From NCBI RefSeq assembly GCF_016508255.1, contig NZ_JADVKT010000001.1, forward strand, positions 124,001-188,000: a stretch of 64,000 nucleotides of DNA, given 5' to 3'. This DNA comes from Acinetobacter calcoaceticus. Its GTDB lineage: Bacteria > Pseudomonadota > Gammaproteobacteria > Pseudomonadales > Moraxellaceae. A program made the translations under genes and the position numbers. Position 1 is the stretch's first letter. Each line of letters begins with the position of its first letter. The notes under the pieces were generated by a model. The model made no database searches. It saw only the letters and a list, made by a program, of their open reading frames with translations, and had not been told where the DNA came from. Shown one piece after another: positions 1 through 8,645 of the stretch.

Positions 1-689
1 TCTGCTTCAAGTTCACTACCATCAGCAAACTTCATTACATGCGTAGTGCTGTTGCCCGATTCAATAGATTGAGTCGCTTTTTGTGTATGAACTTTTACAC
101 CAAGGTCTTCAATTTTACGACGTAAAACTTTACCACCTAAGTCATCAATTTGAACGGCCATTAAACGTGGTGCAAACTCAACAACATGTGTTTCTAATTC
201 TAGGTCACGTAATGCTTTCGCTGCTTCAAGACCAAGCAATCCACCACCAATCACCACACCTGTTTTAGCATTCAGGCTCGCTGCACGGATGGCATCTAAG
301 TCTTCAATGGTACGGTAAACAAAGCAGTTTTCACGGTCATTACCCGAAATTGGTGGAACGAATGCATACGAACCTGTTGCCAACACCAATTTGTCATAGC
401 TAATCACATCGCCATGATTGGTTGTTACTGTTTGTGCAGCAGTATCAATTGCAGTTGCTTTGGTGTTTAAACGCAGGTCTATGCCATGTGCATCTGCAAA
501 GTCAAAACGAGCTAAAGATAAATCTTTTGCCGATTTCCCCGAAAAATATTCAGTCAAATGTACGCGGTCATACGCGATACGAGGTTCTTCCGCGAGAATC
601 GTGATTTCCAGTTCATCATCTGCTTTTTCTAAAATGGCTTCGATGAATTTGTGGCCCACCATACCATGACCAATCATTACCAATTTCAT
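1..689 (-). CDS. nirB: Nitrite reductase [NAD(P)H] large subunit, N-terminal part (runs off window)
   Basis: This is the amino-terminal ~229 residues of the assimilatory NAD(P)H nitrite reductase large subunit, which reduces nitrite to ammonium in the cytoplasm. The minus-strand translation begins MKLVMIGHGMVGHKFIEA, a dinucleotide-binding fold, and has a second GGGLLGLEAAKAL nucleotide-binding motif with the DLGGKVLRRKIEDLGV segment usual for NirB. The start is placed at 689 because a GAGGAG ribosome-binding site lies just upstream. The siroheme/Fe-S C-terminal part would lie beyond base 1 and cannot be seen. The gene diverges from nasT-nasS and has a ~390-base leader carrying a strong terminator, so its expression probably needs NasT antitermination. 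Family assignment is firm; only the truncation by the window edge limits it. Confidence 0.93.
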   Translation of the reverse strand, partial: MKLVMIGHGMVGHKFIEAILEKADDELEITILAEEPRIAYDRVHLTEYFSGKSAKDLSLARFDFADAHGIDLRLNTKATAIDTAAQTVTTNHGDVISYDKLVLATGSYAFVPPISGNDRENCFVYRTIEDLDAIRAASLNAKTGVVIGGGLLGLEAAKALRDLELETHVVEFAPRLMAVQIDDLGGKVLRRKIEDLGVKVHTQKATQSIESGNSTTHVMKFADGSELEA

Positions 690-871
690 AGTGTTTCTCC
701 TCAAATCACGTTGCTTTTAAGCTGCGTTATTGCGTTCTCAAATAGACGTTGTTCTTTTGCCTTGTGCTCTACCGAGAAGCGAATCAACATCACGAAGCAT
801 GTAGCTGCTTGCAGCCAATTTTTTGCACTCGTTGACGACACCCAATGCACAGCAAAGTCATAAAAAGAAAT

Positions 872-905
872 AAAAAAAGCGAGCCCCCTCATAGAGAAGG
901 CTCGC
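872..905 (-). terminator. Leader terminator upstream of nirB
   Basis: On the minus strand a 12-bp stem (GCGAGCCTTCTC / GAGGGGGCTCGC, two G-U pairs) closes a three-base loop and is followed by seven T residues. It lies inside the untranslated leader, ~180 bases before the nirB start, so it is an attenuator rather than the end of a gene. This is the expected target of ANTAR-protein antitermination by the neighbouring NasT. Confidence 0.88.
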
Positions 906-1034
906 ATCGCTGGAACTGAAAACTCAGATAATTCAGATGTAACTTTTTTATGCAATAAAAATAAAGACATGACCTTCACTCCGACTGAACGTAACTTCTT
1001 TGTGTGTACGGTTGCACTCACAAACTCGATCAGA

Positions 1035-1079
1035 ACGGACATCGTTGGCCGTCTTTAAAACTCATGGTCGTCTTCGACC
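1035..1079 (-). promoter_or_regulatory. Candidate ANTAR (NasT) recognition hairpins at the 5' end of the nirB leader
   Basis: Two hairpins lie at the very start of the predicted minus-strand transcript. The first (1066-1079) is GGTCG-AAGA-CGACC. The second (1035-1052) has arms ACGGCC and GTCCGT with one mismatch, closing the six-base loop AACGAT. ANTAR substrate RNAs are known for six-base loops with A at position 1 and G at position 4, which this loop has. A paired second hexaloop was not identified with certainty, so the assignment is an inference from position and loop sequence. Confidence 0.5.
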
Positions 1080-1091
1080 TGTAATTAAGTA

Positions 1092-1107
1092 AGCACTTTG
1101 CATGCCA
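1092..1107 (-). promoter_or_regulatory. Sigma-54 type promoter for nirB
   Basis: The minus strand reads TGGCATGCAAAGTGCT, with GG and GC elements at the exact -24/-12 spacing of RpoN promoters. Transcription would start near 1081, placing the hairpin at 1066-1079 at the 5' end of the leader. This fits nitrogen control of nitrite assimilation. No clear NtrC site was identified. Confidence 0.7.
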
Positions 1108-1348
1108 ATATTTTAAAACCTTAAGTAGATAATATTTTTTATATTTAATTTCATACAGATAGAAATTTTCAATGTGTGCATAAAGAATGAAGTCTTATTT
1201 TGCGTGCTCTATCACTGCACACTTATATGGTTTAAATAAAAATACGCCTTGCTACAAAATGAATCGCATTTTTGCACCAAGATTGATCAGACCCATACTT
1301 TGGCATGCTAAAGTGCCATTAAAGCTCGATTTTTTCTTTAGTTTTCGA

Positions 1349-1364
1349 TGGCACTAATCTTGCT
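1349..1364 (+). promoter_or_regulatory. Sigma-54 type promoter for nasT-nasS
   Basis: TGGCACTAATCTTGCT matches the RpoN consensus TGGCAC-N5-TTGC with exact spacing. Predicted transcription start is about 1375, ~54 bases before nasT. It is back to back with the nirB promoter. Confidence 0.78.
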
Positions 1365-1428
1365 TAAAAAACTGATAACAAAAAACGCGTCGAATTGGCG
1401 CATTTTCTTAGCCTGATTTTCTGAACTT

Positions 1429-2019
1429 ATGCCAAAACTCAAAATAGCCCTTATTGATGATGATCATGCGCGAGCCGACTACATAAGAAAAAGTCTGCTT
1501 GAAAATGATTTTGAAGTGGTCGCTTGCCTTACTTTGGACCACTTGAATATCTTTCGCCTCGAACATTTACAAGCTGATGTGATCTTGCTTGATATGGACC
1601 ATCCTCACCGTGACATTATTGAAAGCTGTGTCAGTAGCTATGACCTTCCTACCGTTCTATTCACCAAAAATTCAGATAAAGATACAATCAAACAAGCCAT
1701 AGATGCGGGGGTGACTGCTTATATTGTTGATGGTATTGACCCTTCCCGCTTACATACCATTTTAGAAATCTCTATTGAGCAATATAAAAAACACAAAAAA
1801 CTCGAAGGAGATTTAAGAGATGCTCAAACTAAACTAGCTGATCGTAAAGATGTTGAAAAAGCCAAAGTTTTACTTATGCAACTCCATGGCCTTCCTGAAG
1901 ATACAGCATTCCAGTTGCTCAGAAAAAATGCCATGAGCCACCGTATTACAATTGGGGAAATGGCTCGGCGTTTACTTGACGCCCAAAAATTACTTGGCAA
2001 TCAACTAAAGGATGAATAA
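1429..2019 (+). CDS. nasT: ANTAR-domain response regulator / antiterminator NasT
   Basis: A 196-residue protein with an amino-terminal receiver-like domain (IALIDDDHARADYI near residue 5, VILLDMDH near residue 50) and a carboxy-terminal ANTAR RNA-binding domain (about 130-190: DRKDVEKAKVLLMQ, DTAFQLLRKNAM, IGEMARRLL). Proteins of this kind bind leader RNA and prevent terminator formation, allowing transcription of nitrate/nitrite assimilation genes. The gene is immediately followed by nasS (TAA then ATG with no gap) and diverges from nirB, whose leader has the matching terminator. In known NasS-NasT systems NasS holds NasT inactive until nitrate or nitrite binds. No strong ribosome-binding site is visible at this start, but the receiver domain begins here. 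Confidence 0.9.
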   Translation: MPKLKIALIDDDHARADYIRKSLLENDFEVVACLTLDHLNIFRLEHLQADVILLDMDHPHRDIIESCVSSYDLPTVLFTKNSDKDTIKQAIDAGVTAYIVDGIDPSRLHTILEISIEQYKKHKKLEGDLRDAQTKLADRKDVEKAKVLLMQLHGLPEDTAFQLLRKNAMSHRITIGEMARRLLDAQKLLGNQLKDE

Positions 2020-3042
2020 ATGAGCACATTAGAAAAGACTCAATTACAACTCGGCTATATTCCTTTGCTTGATTGTCTTTCATTGCTTTGGGCGAAACAA
2101 AGGGGTTTCTTTGACGAAGTAGGGCTCGACGTTACTTTAGTTAAAGAAGCTTCATGGGCAAGTCTTCGTGATCGCCTTGCTTTTGGTTTATTAGATGCCG
2201 CTCATTGTTTATCTGCAATGTTACCTGCGGCTGCGGTAGGATCAGATCAAATTGGTACGCCACTGCAAACTTCGCTAGTTTTAAGTGAAAATCGTGCATT
2301 TATCAGCTTAAGTCAAAAATTAACCCATCAACTTAAGATTCAGAAAAATGATACAGCTCAAGTAACGGCGCAAAAAGTGGTGCATTACATTGAACAAGGT
2401 CATTCCCTTTCTTTAGCCCACGTGTTTAAGCACTCCATTCATCATTATTGTTTAAGAGAATGGTTAGCTTTAGCAAACCAAGAACTCGCTCAATCGATTC
2501 AACTCAAAACCTTACCACCACCTTATATGGTCGAAGCACTAGATAAACATGTGATTGATGGTTTTTGTGTCGGAGAACCTTGGAATACTCAGGGTGAGCT
2601 TCTCGGTTTAAGTAAAATGATTTGCTCAAGTCAGAACATTATTCCACCTGTAGCTGACAAAGTTTTAGCCGTAACTCAGGAATGGGCTGAACAGCATCCA
2701 CAAACGCTGGTTGCACTCACCGCTGCAATTATGAAAGCTCAGCAAGAACTTAGCGAACTAGAAGACTTTGCTCCAATTTTAAAATTATTGGTCGAGTTTG
2801 GAATTGTTCGTTTTCATTGCTCAGAAGAAGTGCATGTCGACAAATACTATATGATTCAGGATATTGTCCGTCATTTGGTAAAAGAAAGCGCTCTTCCGAA
2901 AGTAGAAGACTTTTATTGGCTCTTTCAGCAAATGCAGAAGTGGGATGACCTTCAGCTAGACCAAGCACAAATCAATACACTGGGTCATAAATGCATCAAT
3001 CTTATGGCTTATGAACAAGCTAAGCAGCTTAATTTCGTCTAA
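2020..3042 (+). CDS. nasS: Nitrate/nitrite sensor, ABC substrate-binding-like protein NasS
   Basis: A 340-residue NrtA/CmpA-family protein (opening LQLGYIPLLDCLSLLWAKQRG, then FFDEVGLDVTLVKEASWASL; FCVGEPWNTQGELLG near residue 185). It has no signal peptide, unlike true transport binding proteins, which fits a cytoplasmic sensor. In characterised NasST pairs this protein binds nitrate or nitrite and releases NasT to antiterminate its target leader. It is translationally abutted to nasT, so the two are made together. A hairpin follows the stop codon. It could be misannotated as a nitrate transport protein, but the absence of an export signal and of permease/ATPase genes argues for the sensor role. 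Confidence 0.88.
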   Translation: MSTLEKTQLQLGYIPLLDCLSLLWAKQRGFFDEVGLDVTLVKEASWASLRDRLAFGLLDAAHCLSAMLPAAAVGSDQIGTPLQTSLVLSENRAFISLSQKLTHQLKIQKNDTAQVTAQKVVHYIEQGHSLSLAHVFKHSIHHYCLREWLALANQELAQSIQLKTLPPPYMVEALDKHVIDGFCVGEPWNTQGELLGLSKMICSSQNIIPPVADKVLAVTQEWAEQHPQTLVALTAAIMKAQQELSELEDFAPILKLLVEFGIVRFHCSEEVHVDKYYMIQDIVRHLVKESALPKVEDFYWLFQQMQKWDDLQLDQAQINTLGHKCINLMAYEQAKQLNFV

Positions 3043-3068
3043 CACGTCCTATCAATCAACAAAAAAAA

Positions 3069-3096
3069 AAGCTGTCTTTTATATAAAAGACAGCTT
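3069..3096 (+). terminator. Hairpin after nasS
   Basis: A perfect 12-bp inverted repeat (AAGCTGTCTTTT-ATAT-AAAAGACAGCTT) begins 27 bases past the nasS stop, preceded by a run of about ten A. The downstream T run on the plus strand is short, so it may act mainly as a transcript-end hairpin or as a terminator on the opposite strand. Confidence 0.6.
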
Positions 3097-3631
3097 GAAA
3101 GACCCATAAGACAAAATGCGAAACACGCATTACTATACTTTTTGGACTCAATTGATCCATTTAAAATATAGCGCTTATGGACATGATCATATCCATCTAA
3201 ACGTATCATTTTCAGACATTTTCATATCAATAACTGACACATCATCAATTTCACTCAATCATCCTTAACATTTTAAGCAAGCCTTTGAATATTGCTCTTT
3301 TTGTAGGCGTTAAATATGGTCATAAACTCTACAAAATGTAGGCTGCATAAAATATGTTAATCAGCACAAATATTCCGATTTAATTTTAAAGCAATTTCAG
3401 TCACGAGTTTTAATTTGCAAAACCCTATGCTCATTAAATTATTTTTTATAGGTGAAAAGTAATTTATTGCCTATCTAGTTATATTTAAAACATTTATTAA
3501 TTAGTCACTTTATAAAATATAAATATTAACATTCAAATAATTACACAAAAAAATTTAGTGAAAATTCCTATAAGTCACCCCTGTTTTGCGTTACAAACCG
3601 CAACAATCATGTCACAATTGGTAATAATAAT
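3097..3631. other. AT-rich intergenic region before the siderophore locus
   Basis: About 535 bases, very AT-rich, with no open reading frame showing a ribosome-binding site or recognisable product in either strand. It separates the nitrogen genes from the siderophore operon and probably holds the upstream part of the siderophore promoter. Confidence 0.6.
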
Positions 3632-3650
3632 TAAATTAATAATCATTATC
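3632..3650 (+). promoter_or_regulatory. Fur box upstream of the siderophore operon
   Basis: The 19-base stretch ending ATAATCATTATC matches the classical Fur consensus at 15 of 19 positions (the last twelve perfectly) and lies 35 bases before the first biosynthetic gene. It indicates iron-repressed transcription. Confidence 0.85.
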
Positions 3651-3684
3651 ATTCACATCACATAAAAACCTGAGAAGATCTACC

Positions 3685-4689
3685 ATGATCCATGAAAATA
3701 TTCTCGACTGCATAGGTAAAACGCCACTATTACAATTATCAAGGCTATTCACGCATCAATCGATCTCAGTGATTGCGAAAATGGAATTGTTAAATCCAGG
3801 AGGAAGCATTAAAGACCGTCCAGCATTATTCATGCTACAGGAAGGTCTGAAATCTGGAGTAATTAATAAAGATAGTCATATTGTTGAAAGTTCTTCAGGA
3901 AACTTAGCCATCGCTCTTGCAATGGCATGCAAAATATATGGATTAAAATTTACGGCTGTTATTGACCCGAAAATTGCCTCAGCAAACCTACAAATGCTGA
4001 AGCTCTACAAAGCCAACATCGAAATGGTCTCTGAGAAAGATCAAAACGGCGGTTATTTAAAAACCAGAATTGATACCGTAAAGCGACTCTGCCAACAACT
4101 GCCAAATGCGGTTTGGATTAATCAATATGCAAATCCAAATAACTGGAAAAGTCACTATTTTGGTGAAGCAGAAGAAATCCTAAATCAAATTGATCGAAAG
4201 ATTGATTATCTCGTGATTGGGGCGAGTACATCAGGAACGATTATGGGCGTGTCTCGTCGCCTTAAAGAAAAATTCCCAGAATTAAAAGTCATCGCTGTCG
4301 ATATTGTCGGCTCTGTTTTGTTTGGTGGTACATCTGGTCCACGTGAAATTCCCGGAATTGGAGCAAGTACTGTTCCACCTCTACTCTCCCCCGATGAAAT
4401 TGATGACGTTATTTATGTAGATGACTATGAATCGGCACTCGGTTGCAGAGAACTCCTTGAACATGAAGGAATCTTTGCTGGTGGTTCCAGTGGTTCATCA
4501 ATTTCAGCCATAAAAAAACTGATTCCAACCATTCCCGAAGGTTCATGCGTCTTAACGCTACTGCCTGATCGAGGTGATCGTTATCTAGATCTCGTTTATG
4601 CAGATGAATGGTTTGAAATGATTAAGAAACGTCACTTCAATCAAAATTTACGACGTCACGAAAACCTTACTTTACAAAATGTTGTTTAA
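3685..4689 (+). CDS. sbnA: SbnA-like N-(2-amino-2-carboxyethyl)-L-glutamate synthase
   Basis: A 334-residue PLP enzyme of the cysteine synthase fold. NPGGSIKDRPALFM puts the cofactor lysine at K43; ESSSGNLA (68-75) and GASTSGTIMG are the substrate and phosphate-binding loops. In the staphyloferrin B pathway SbnA joins O-phosphoserine and glutamate to give ACEGA, the precursor of 2,3-diaminopropionate. It opens the operon, 35 bases after a Fur box, and is followed 21 bases later by the SbnB-like dehydrogenase that uses its product, which makes a plain cysteine synthase unlikely. The start has a GAGAAG-like ribosome-binding site. The function is inferred from the family plus gene order. Confidence 0.88.
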   Translation: MIHENILDCIGKTPLLQLSRLFTHQSISVIAKMELLNPGGSIKDRPALFMLQEGLKSGVINKDSHIVESSSGNLAIALAMACKIYGLKFTAVIDPKIASANLQMLKLYKANIEMVSEKDQNGGYLKTRIDTVKRLCQQLPNAVWINQYANPNNWKSHYFGEAEEILNQIDRKIDYLVIGASTSGTIMGVSRRLKEKFPELKVIAVDIVGSVLFGGTSGPREIPGIGASTVPPLLSPDEIDDVIYVDDYESALGCRELLEHEGIFAGGSSGSSISAIKKLIPTIPEGSCVLTLLPDRGDRYLDLVYADEWFEMIKKRHFNQNLRRHENLTLQNVV

Positions 4690-4710
4690 CCCTCTCCTTA
4701 GGACATATTC

Positions 4711-5724
4711 ATGAGCAATTTGGCTACCCTTCGCTACTTAAGTCAATCAGATTTATTAAATCTGGGCGCAAATCATAGTAATTCATTTATTGAAGCGATT
4801 ACTGAAGGTTTAACCCTGCATGCAAATAAGCAGTTTGTACAGCCATTAAAACCTTACCTCCGCTGGCAAGGTGCAGACCACATTGCCGATCGTATTATTG
4901 CAATGCCTTGTTATTTAGGCGGCAATGACCCAATTGCCGGAATTAAATGGATTGGTTCAAGACAACATAACCCTAAAAAATTCAATATTCCACGTGCCAG
5001 TGCACTGATTGTTCTGAATGACTCAGAAACAAACTACCCAGTCGCAGTGATGGAAGGCAGCTTAATTAGTGCCATGCGAACTGCTGCAATTACTGGTGTT
5101 TCAATTAAATATCTAGCGAAAAAAGACTTTTCAGATATTACCGTAATTGGTTGCGGACCAATTGCTCAAATGCAGATTAAGACTGTGCTTGAACAATACG
5201 CTCAAGTGAAAAAAATACATTTATTTGATGTGAACCCTGAAGCGGCGGAAAAACTCAAAGCATTGTTCCTTTCAGAATATCCACATCTAGAAATTGAAAT
5301 TCATGACAGTGCCAAATCTGCAATTCAGCAAGCAGATGTGCTTATTACCTGCACAGTTTCAGATAAGCCTTACATCCCATTTGAATGGCTTAAAAAAGGC
5401 TGCTTTGTTTCAAATATTTCAATTATGGATATTGAGCCTGAAGTGTTCTTAAAAGTTGACAAAGTCATTGTGGATGACTGGGATCAATCAAATCGAGAAA
5501 AGAAAGTCATCAATGTGCTGGTTGAAGATGGCTTATTCAGTCGTGAAAAACTGCATGCTGAACTTGGCGACATCATTATTGGTCATAAAAACGGCCGCGA
5601 ACATGAAGATGAAATTATTTTGCTTAACCCAATGGGCATGGCGATTGACGATATTGTCTGCGCTAAATGGTTCTTCAATGCCGCACAAGAACAAAACGTT
5701 GGCACGGTTCTACCACTTTTATAA
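4711..5724 (+). CDS. sbnB: SbnB-like ACEGA dehydrogenase (2,3-diaminopropionate biosynthesis)
   Basis: A 337-residue member of the ornithine cyclodeaminase/mu-crystallin family with a dinucleotide-binding motif GCGPIA at 147-152 and the family signature EGSLISAMRTAAITG (115-129). In the staphyloferrin B pathway SbnB oxidatively hydrolyses ACEGA with NAD to release L-2,3-diaminopropionate and alpha-ketoglutarate, both building blocks of the siderophore. An AGGA site precedes the ATG. It is 21 bases after sbnA and 17 bases before the first synthetase gene, so it lies inside the operon. Ornithine cyclodeaminase is the alternative within the family, but the pairing with sbnA argues against it. 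Confidence 0.88.
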   Translation: MSNLATLRYLSQSDLLNLGANHSNSFIEAITEGLTLHANKQFVQPLKPYLRWQGADHIADRIIAMPCYLGGNDPIAGIKWIGSRQHNPKKFNIPRASALIVLNDSETNYPVAVMEGSLISAMRTAAITGVSIKYLAKKDFSDITVIGCGPIAQMQIKTVLEQYAQVKKIHLFDVNPEAAEKLKALFLSEYPHLEIEIHDSAKSAIQQADVLITCTVSDKPYIPFEWLKKGCFVSNISIMDIEPEVFLKVDKVIVDDWDQSNREKKVINVLVEDGLFSREKLHAELGDIIIGHKNGREHEDEIILLNPMGMAIDDIVCAKWFFNAAQEQNVGTVLPLL

Positions 5725-5741
5725 GAATAGGAATAACTAAA

Positions 5742-7436
5742 ATGCTAGATCGGATTTACACAGCACAACTACAAAAAACAATAGATGCCCTCTACATGGA
5801 GAATTATGGAGATTTTAGAGATCATATTTCCTATAAAAAGCCTTATCTGGCAATCACTCTCAATGATGAGTTGGAACTCTATTTCAGCTGTTTAAAAGTA
5901 GATGGTGTAAATCCTTTCTATGTTACTCAACCCGAAGTTTTAGTTCATAACGTCTTGAGTAATACGACTTCTAAAATTTCTATTTCTGAAGTTTTTACCT
6001 ATTTAACAAAAGCCTCTTGGTGGCCTTCACCGCATCATCAAAAGGCAATTGACTATTGGCTCGACAACTTAGTAACGGCTGGAAAAATCCATCAGATTTT
6101 ACAGTCAGCACTTTCATTTTCCTCACCTTTAATTACAAGTGAATTGCTTTCCCTTGTTGCTGACCGTCCATTTCATCCGTTCGCCCACTCAAAAGGTGAA
6201 CTTGCACCACTTACGATTCAAAAAGAAATTGAGGTGTATTGGTGGGCTTTTAAGAAAGATGACGTGATCAACAATATGGATTCGATTCCTTATAAGGAGC
6301 TTCTGTTATCAGAAGCTGAGGACAATCATATTACTGAGAAAATGGCTAAGTTTTCAGATGAGTACTTAGCACTTCCTTTGTTAGAGACTCAACATCGCTA
6401 TTTAAAATTTGAAGAAAATAAGTATGACGGTATTGACCTGAACCATGTCACGACAATTGGTTTACCGACCTCATCTTTAAGAACTCTTATTCACAACTCA
6501 AATCCTAATCTGCATTTAAAACTATCAACGAATGCCAAAACATTAGGTGCGATCCGTTCTATGCCTGGACGTTATTTAATAAATGGGCATAGAGCATATG
6601 ATTTTTTAAATAAAGTTATTAATGAAACTTCTTTATTAAAAAACCGACTCTTTCTGAGTAATGAAACTCACTGGTGGGTATTGGGTAAACAAGAGCACAT
6701 TGTAAAAAATTTAGGTGTAATCGGTTGCCAAGTAAGGCACCTACCCGAATTTTGCCAAGATAAAAACGTCACCCCAATTACCATGTCGGCTTTGAGCTGT
6801 AGCTATGTCGACCCATGGGAAACGTTAGGGGTTGAAGGTGATAAATGGTCATTATTAAAAGACCTAAGTGTTCATTTTATTCAAACATTCTTAACGCTTT
6901 GGTCAAAAGGGATCATGCCTGAATGCCATGGGCAAAACACCATGGTGTGTTATGAAAATAATAAGTTCAAATGCTTTATTTTACGTGACCACGATACCTT
7001 AAGAATATGTACACCAGCAATTGAAGAAAGTGGCTTCACACCTCCGATCTATACCATCGACACGAGCACGCCAAACAATCTTATCTTTAGTAAGAATGAA
7101 GACTTATTTAACTACTTCATTACCTTAGGGATTCAAATTAACCTCTACCCAATTGCTTTAGCTACCTTGAAATATACAGATCGTTCAGAAAGCGATTTCT
7201 GGGAAATGATTCAAGACATTATTCATGATTTTGTAGAAACCCAACCACTTTCAGAGCAAACAAAATCGCAAATTCAAACCTATCTTTTTGATAATAAGAC
7301 TTGGCCGTTCAAACAGCTACTTACGCCGCTGTTAGCCCAAGAAAGTGATTCGACGGGCATGCCAAGCAAAATCGGAACGACCCCGAACCCTTATCACAGC
7401 TTATCTGTTTCTAGCTATGAGACCATGGATATCTAA
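5742..7436 (+). CDS. sbnC: IucA/IucC-family siderophore synthetase, SbnC-like
   Basis: A 564-residue NRPS-independent siderophore (NIS) synthetase. Visible family motifs are HPFAHSKGE near residue 145, STNAKTLGAIRSMPG near 265, ECHGQNTM near 394 and LRDHDT near 414, which build the ATP and carboxylate site. Such enzymes adenylate a carboxylate (citrate or alpha-ketoglutarate) and join it to an amine. In staphyloferrin B synthesis the colinear SbnC adds alpha-ketoglutarate as the last step. The ATG at 5742 is chosen over an upstream in-frame ATG at 5667 because the latter lies inside sbnB and an AGGA site precedes 5742. The next gene starts four bases after its stop codon. The exact substrate is inferred from gene order. 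Confidence 0.87.
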   Translation: MLDRIYTAQLQKTIDALYMENYGDFRDHISYKKPYLAITLNDELELYFSCLKVDGVNPFYVTQPEVLVHNVLSNTTSKISISEVFTYLTKASWWPSPHHQKAIDYWLDNLVTAGKIHQILQSALSFSSPLITSELLSLVADRPFHPFAHSKGELAPLTIQKEIEVYWWAFKKDDVINNMDSIPYKELLLSEAEDNHITEKMAKFSDEYLALPLLETQHRYLKFEENKYDGIDLNHVTTIGLPTSSLRTLIHNSNPNLHLKLSTNAKTLGAIRSMPGRYLINGHRAYDFLNKVINETSLLKNRLFLSNETHWWVLGKQEHIVKNLGVIGCQVRHLPEFCQDKNVTPITMSALSCSYVDPWETLGVEGDKWSLLKDLSVHFIQTFLTLWSKGIMPECHGQNTMVCYENNKFKCFILRDHDTLRICTPAIEESGFTPPIYTIDTSTPNNLIFSKNEDLFNYFITLGIQINLYPIALATLKYTDRSESDFWEMIQDIIHDFVETQPLSEQTKSQIQTYLFDNKTWPFKQLLTPLLAQESDSTGMPSKIGTTPNPYHSLSVSSYETMDI

Positions 7437-7439
7437 ATC

Positions 7440-8645
7440 ATGCGCTCATCTCGCCTAGATCATTTCATTATTTTGCTCTGTCAGTTTTTTTCCACTTTTG
7501 GGCTCATGGTGCTCATTCCGATCATGCCGCTTTATATGGAAAAACTGACGGCGCATATGAGTGCTCCTACAATCTGGGCAGGTTTGGCACTCGCGGCTCC
7601 CGCCATTGGCAGTTTATTTACAGCCCCTCTTATTGGTCATTTATCAGACACTTTTGGCCACAAAAGAGCTCTGTTACTTTCACTGGCTGGTTTCTGTATT
7701 TCAATACTGCTCATGGCGAGCGCCCAGCATTTATACCTATTTATTTTCGCGCGGATTTTACTCGGTTTTTGTGGTCTTTCCGTGATTTTGAATGCCTATG
7801 TTTCACACCTTTCTAATGAACAACAACGAGGCGCCGCCTTTGGGCAACTACAAAGTAGTGTTGCGCTCGCTTGCCTATGTGGTCCCGTGCTCGGCGGAAT
7901 ATTTATGGGTCAATGGCGGGTTGAAATATTACTCAACGCGACAGCATTTGTGGTGATGACACTCATTGTGATTGCGTCATTTGTATTAACCAATCCCGTT
8001 AAAACCGAGGCTACAAAAACCAAAGAAAAATCTAAACTCCCAGACTTTTTTGATAGAACAATTTTTTCTTGGTTAAGCGCCGGCATTCTGGTTCAAGCCG
8101 GTGGCTTTGGTTTAGTTTCTTGTTTTGTTTTATACATTAGCGAAATAAGCCAAAGCGCACATTCATCGTTATCTGCTGCAAGTTTAACAGGCACAATCCA
8201 TGCACTTTCATGGGGAGCTGCTTTTATTGCTGCAACCTATTGGGGAAAGCGAAATGACGATAAAGGAGATTCTTTTAATAACTTCATTTATGCATCTTTA
8301 ATTTGCGGCATCACGATTTTCGCATTGATATGGGTTTCGAATCTCTGGCTCATTCTTGTATTAAGACTCATACAAGGTTTTTGCTTCGCGGCCCTTATTC
8401 CTTCGATCTTACACACAATTTCTCTAAAAGCTGGCGCTCAAAGCCAAGGAAAAGTGATTGGCATTTCGAATAGTGCCTTTGTCTTAGGCCAACTATTTGG
8501 CCCTATTACCATCACGCTTACCTACTCATTTTTCAATATTACAGCCGCATTAATCTGCACCTCACTATTTTTTATCGGTGCGGGATTAGTGGTGATTTTG
8601 AACAGATTCTTAATGGATACAATTTTAGAAGAGGCACAAGAATGA
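7440..8645 (+). CDS. sbnD: MFS siderophore exporter, SbnD-like
   Basis: A 401-residue major facilitator protein with about twelve membrane segments and the motif-A loop GHLSDTFGHKR near residue 66 between helices 2 and 3. It sits between the first and second synthetase genes, exactly where S. aureus has the staphyloferrin B exporter SbnD, and overlaps the next gene by four bases (ATGA). Its role is therefore most likely proton-driven export of the finished siderophore across the inner membrane. No outer-membrane efflux partner is encoded here. The assignment of substrate rests on context; the MFS fold is clear. Confidence 0.85.
   Translation: MRSSRLDHFIILLCQFFSTFGLMVLIPIMPLYMEKLTAHMSAPTIWAGLALAAPAIGSLFTAPLIGHLSDTFGHKRALLLSLAGFCISILLMASAQHLYLFIFARILLGFCGLSVILNAYVSHLSNEQQRGAAFGQLQSSVALACLCGPVLGGIFMGQWRVEILLNATAFVVMTLIVIASFVLTNPVKTEATKTKEKSKLPDFFDRTIFSWLSAGILVQAGGFGLVSCFVLYISEISQSAHSSLSAASLTGTIHALSWGAAFIAATYWGKRNDDKGDSFNNFIYASLICGITIFALIWVSNLWLILVLRLIQGFCFAALIPSILHTISLKAGAQSQGKVIGISNSAFVLGQLFGPITITLTYSFFNITAALICTSLFFIGAGLVVILNRFLMDTILEEAQE

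Noticed and set aside
701..1042. 113-codon minus-strand frame upstream of nirB
   Set aside because: It runs through the terminator and hairpins of the nirB leader, has no ribosome-binding site and no recognisable domain.
1200..1225. NtrC-like inverted repeat GTGC-N9-GCAC upstream of nasT
   Set aside because: Half-site order and spacing differ from the NtrC consensus TGCAC-N7-GTGCA.
3685..4689. Plain cysteine synthase annotation for the first siderophore gene
   Set aside because: The Fur box, operon position and adjoining ornithine-cyclodeaminase-type partner fit SbnA better.
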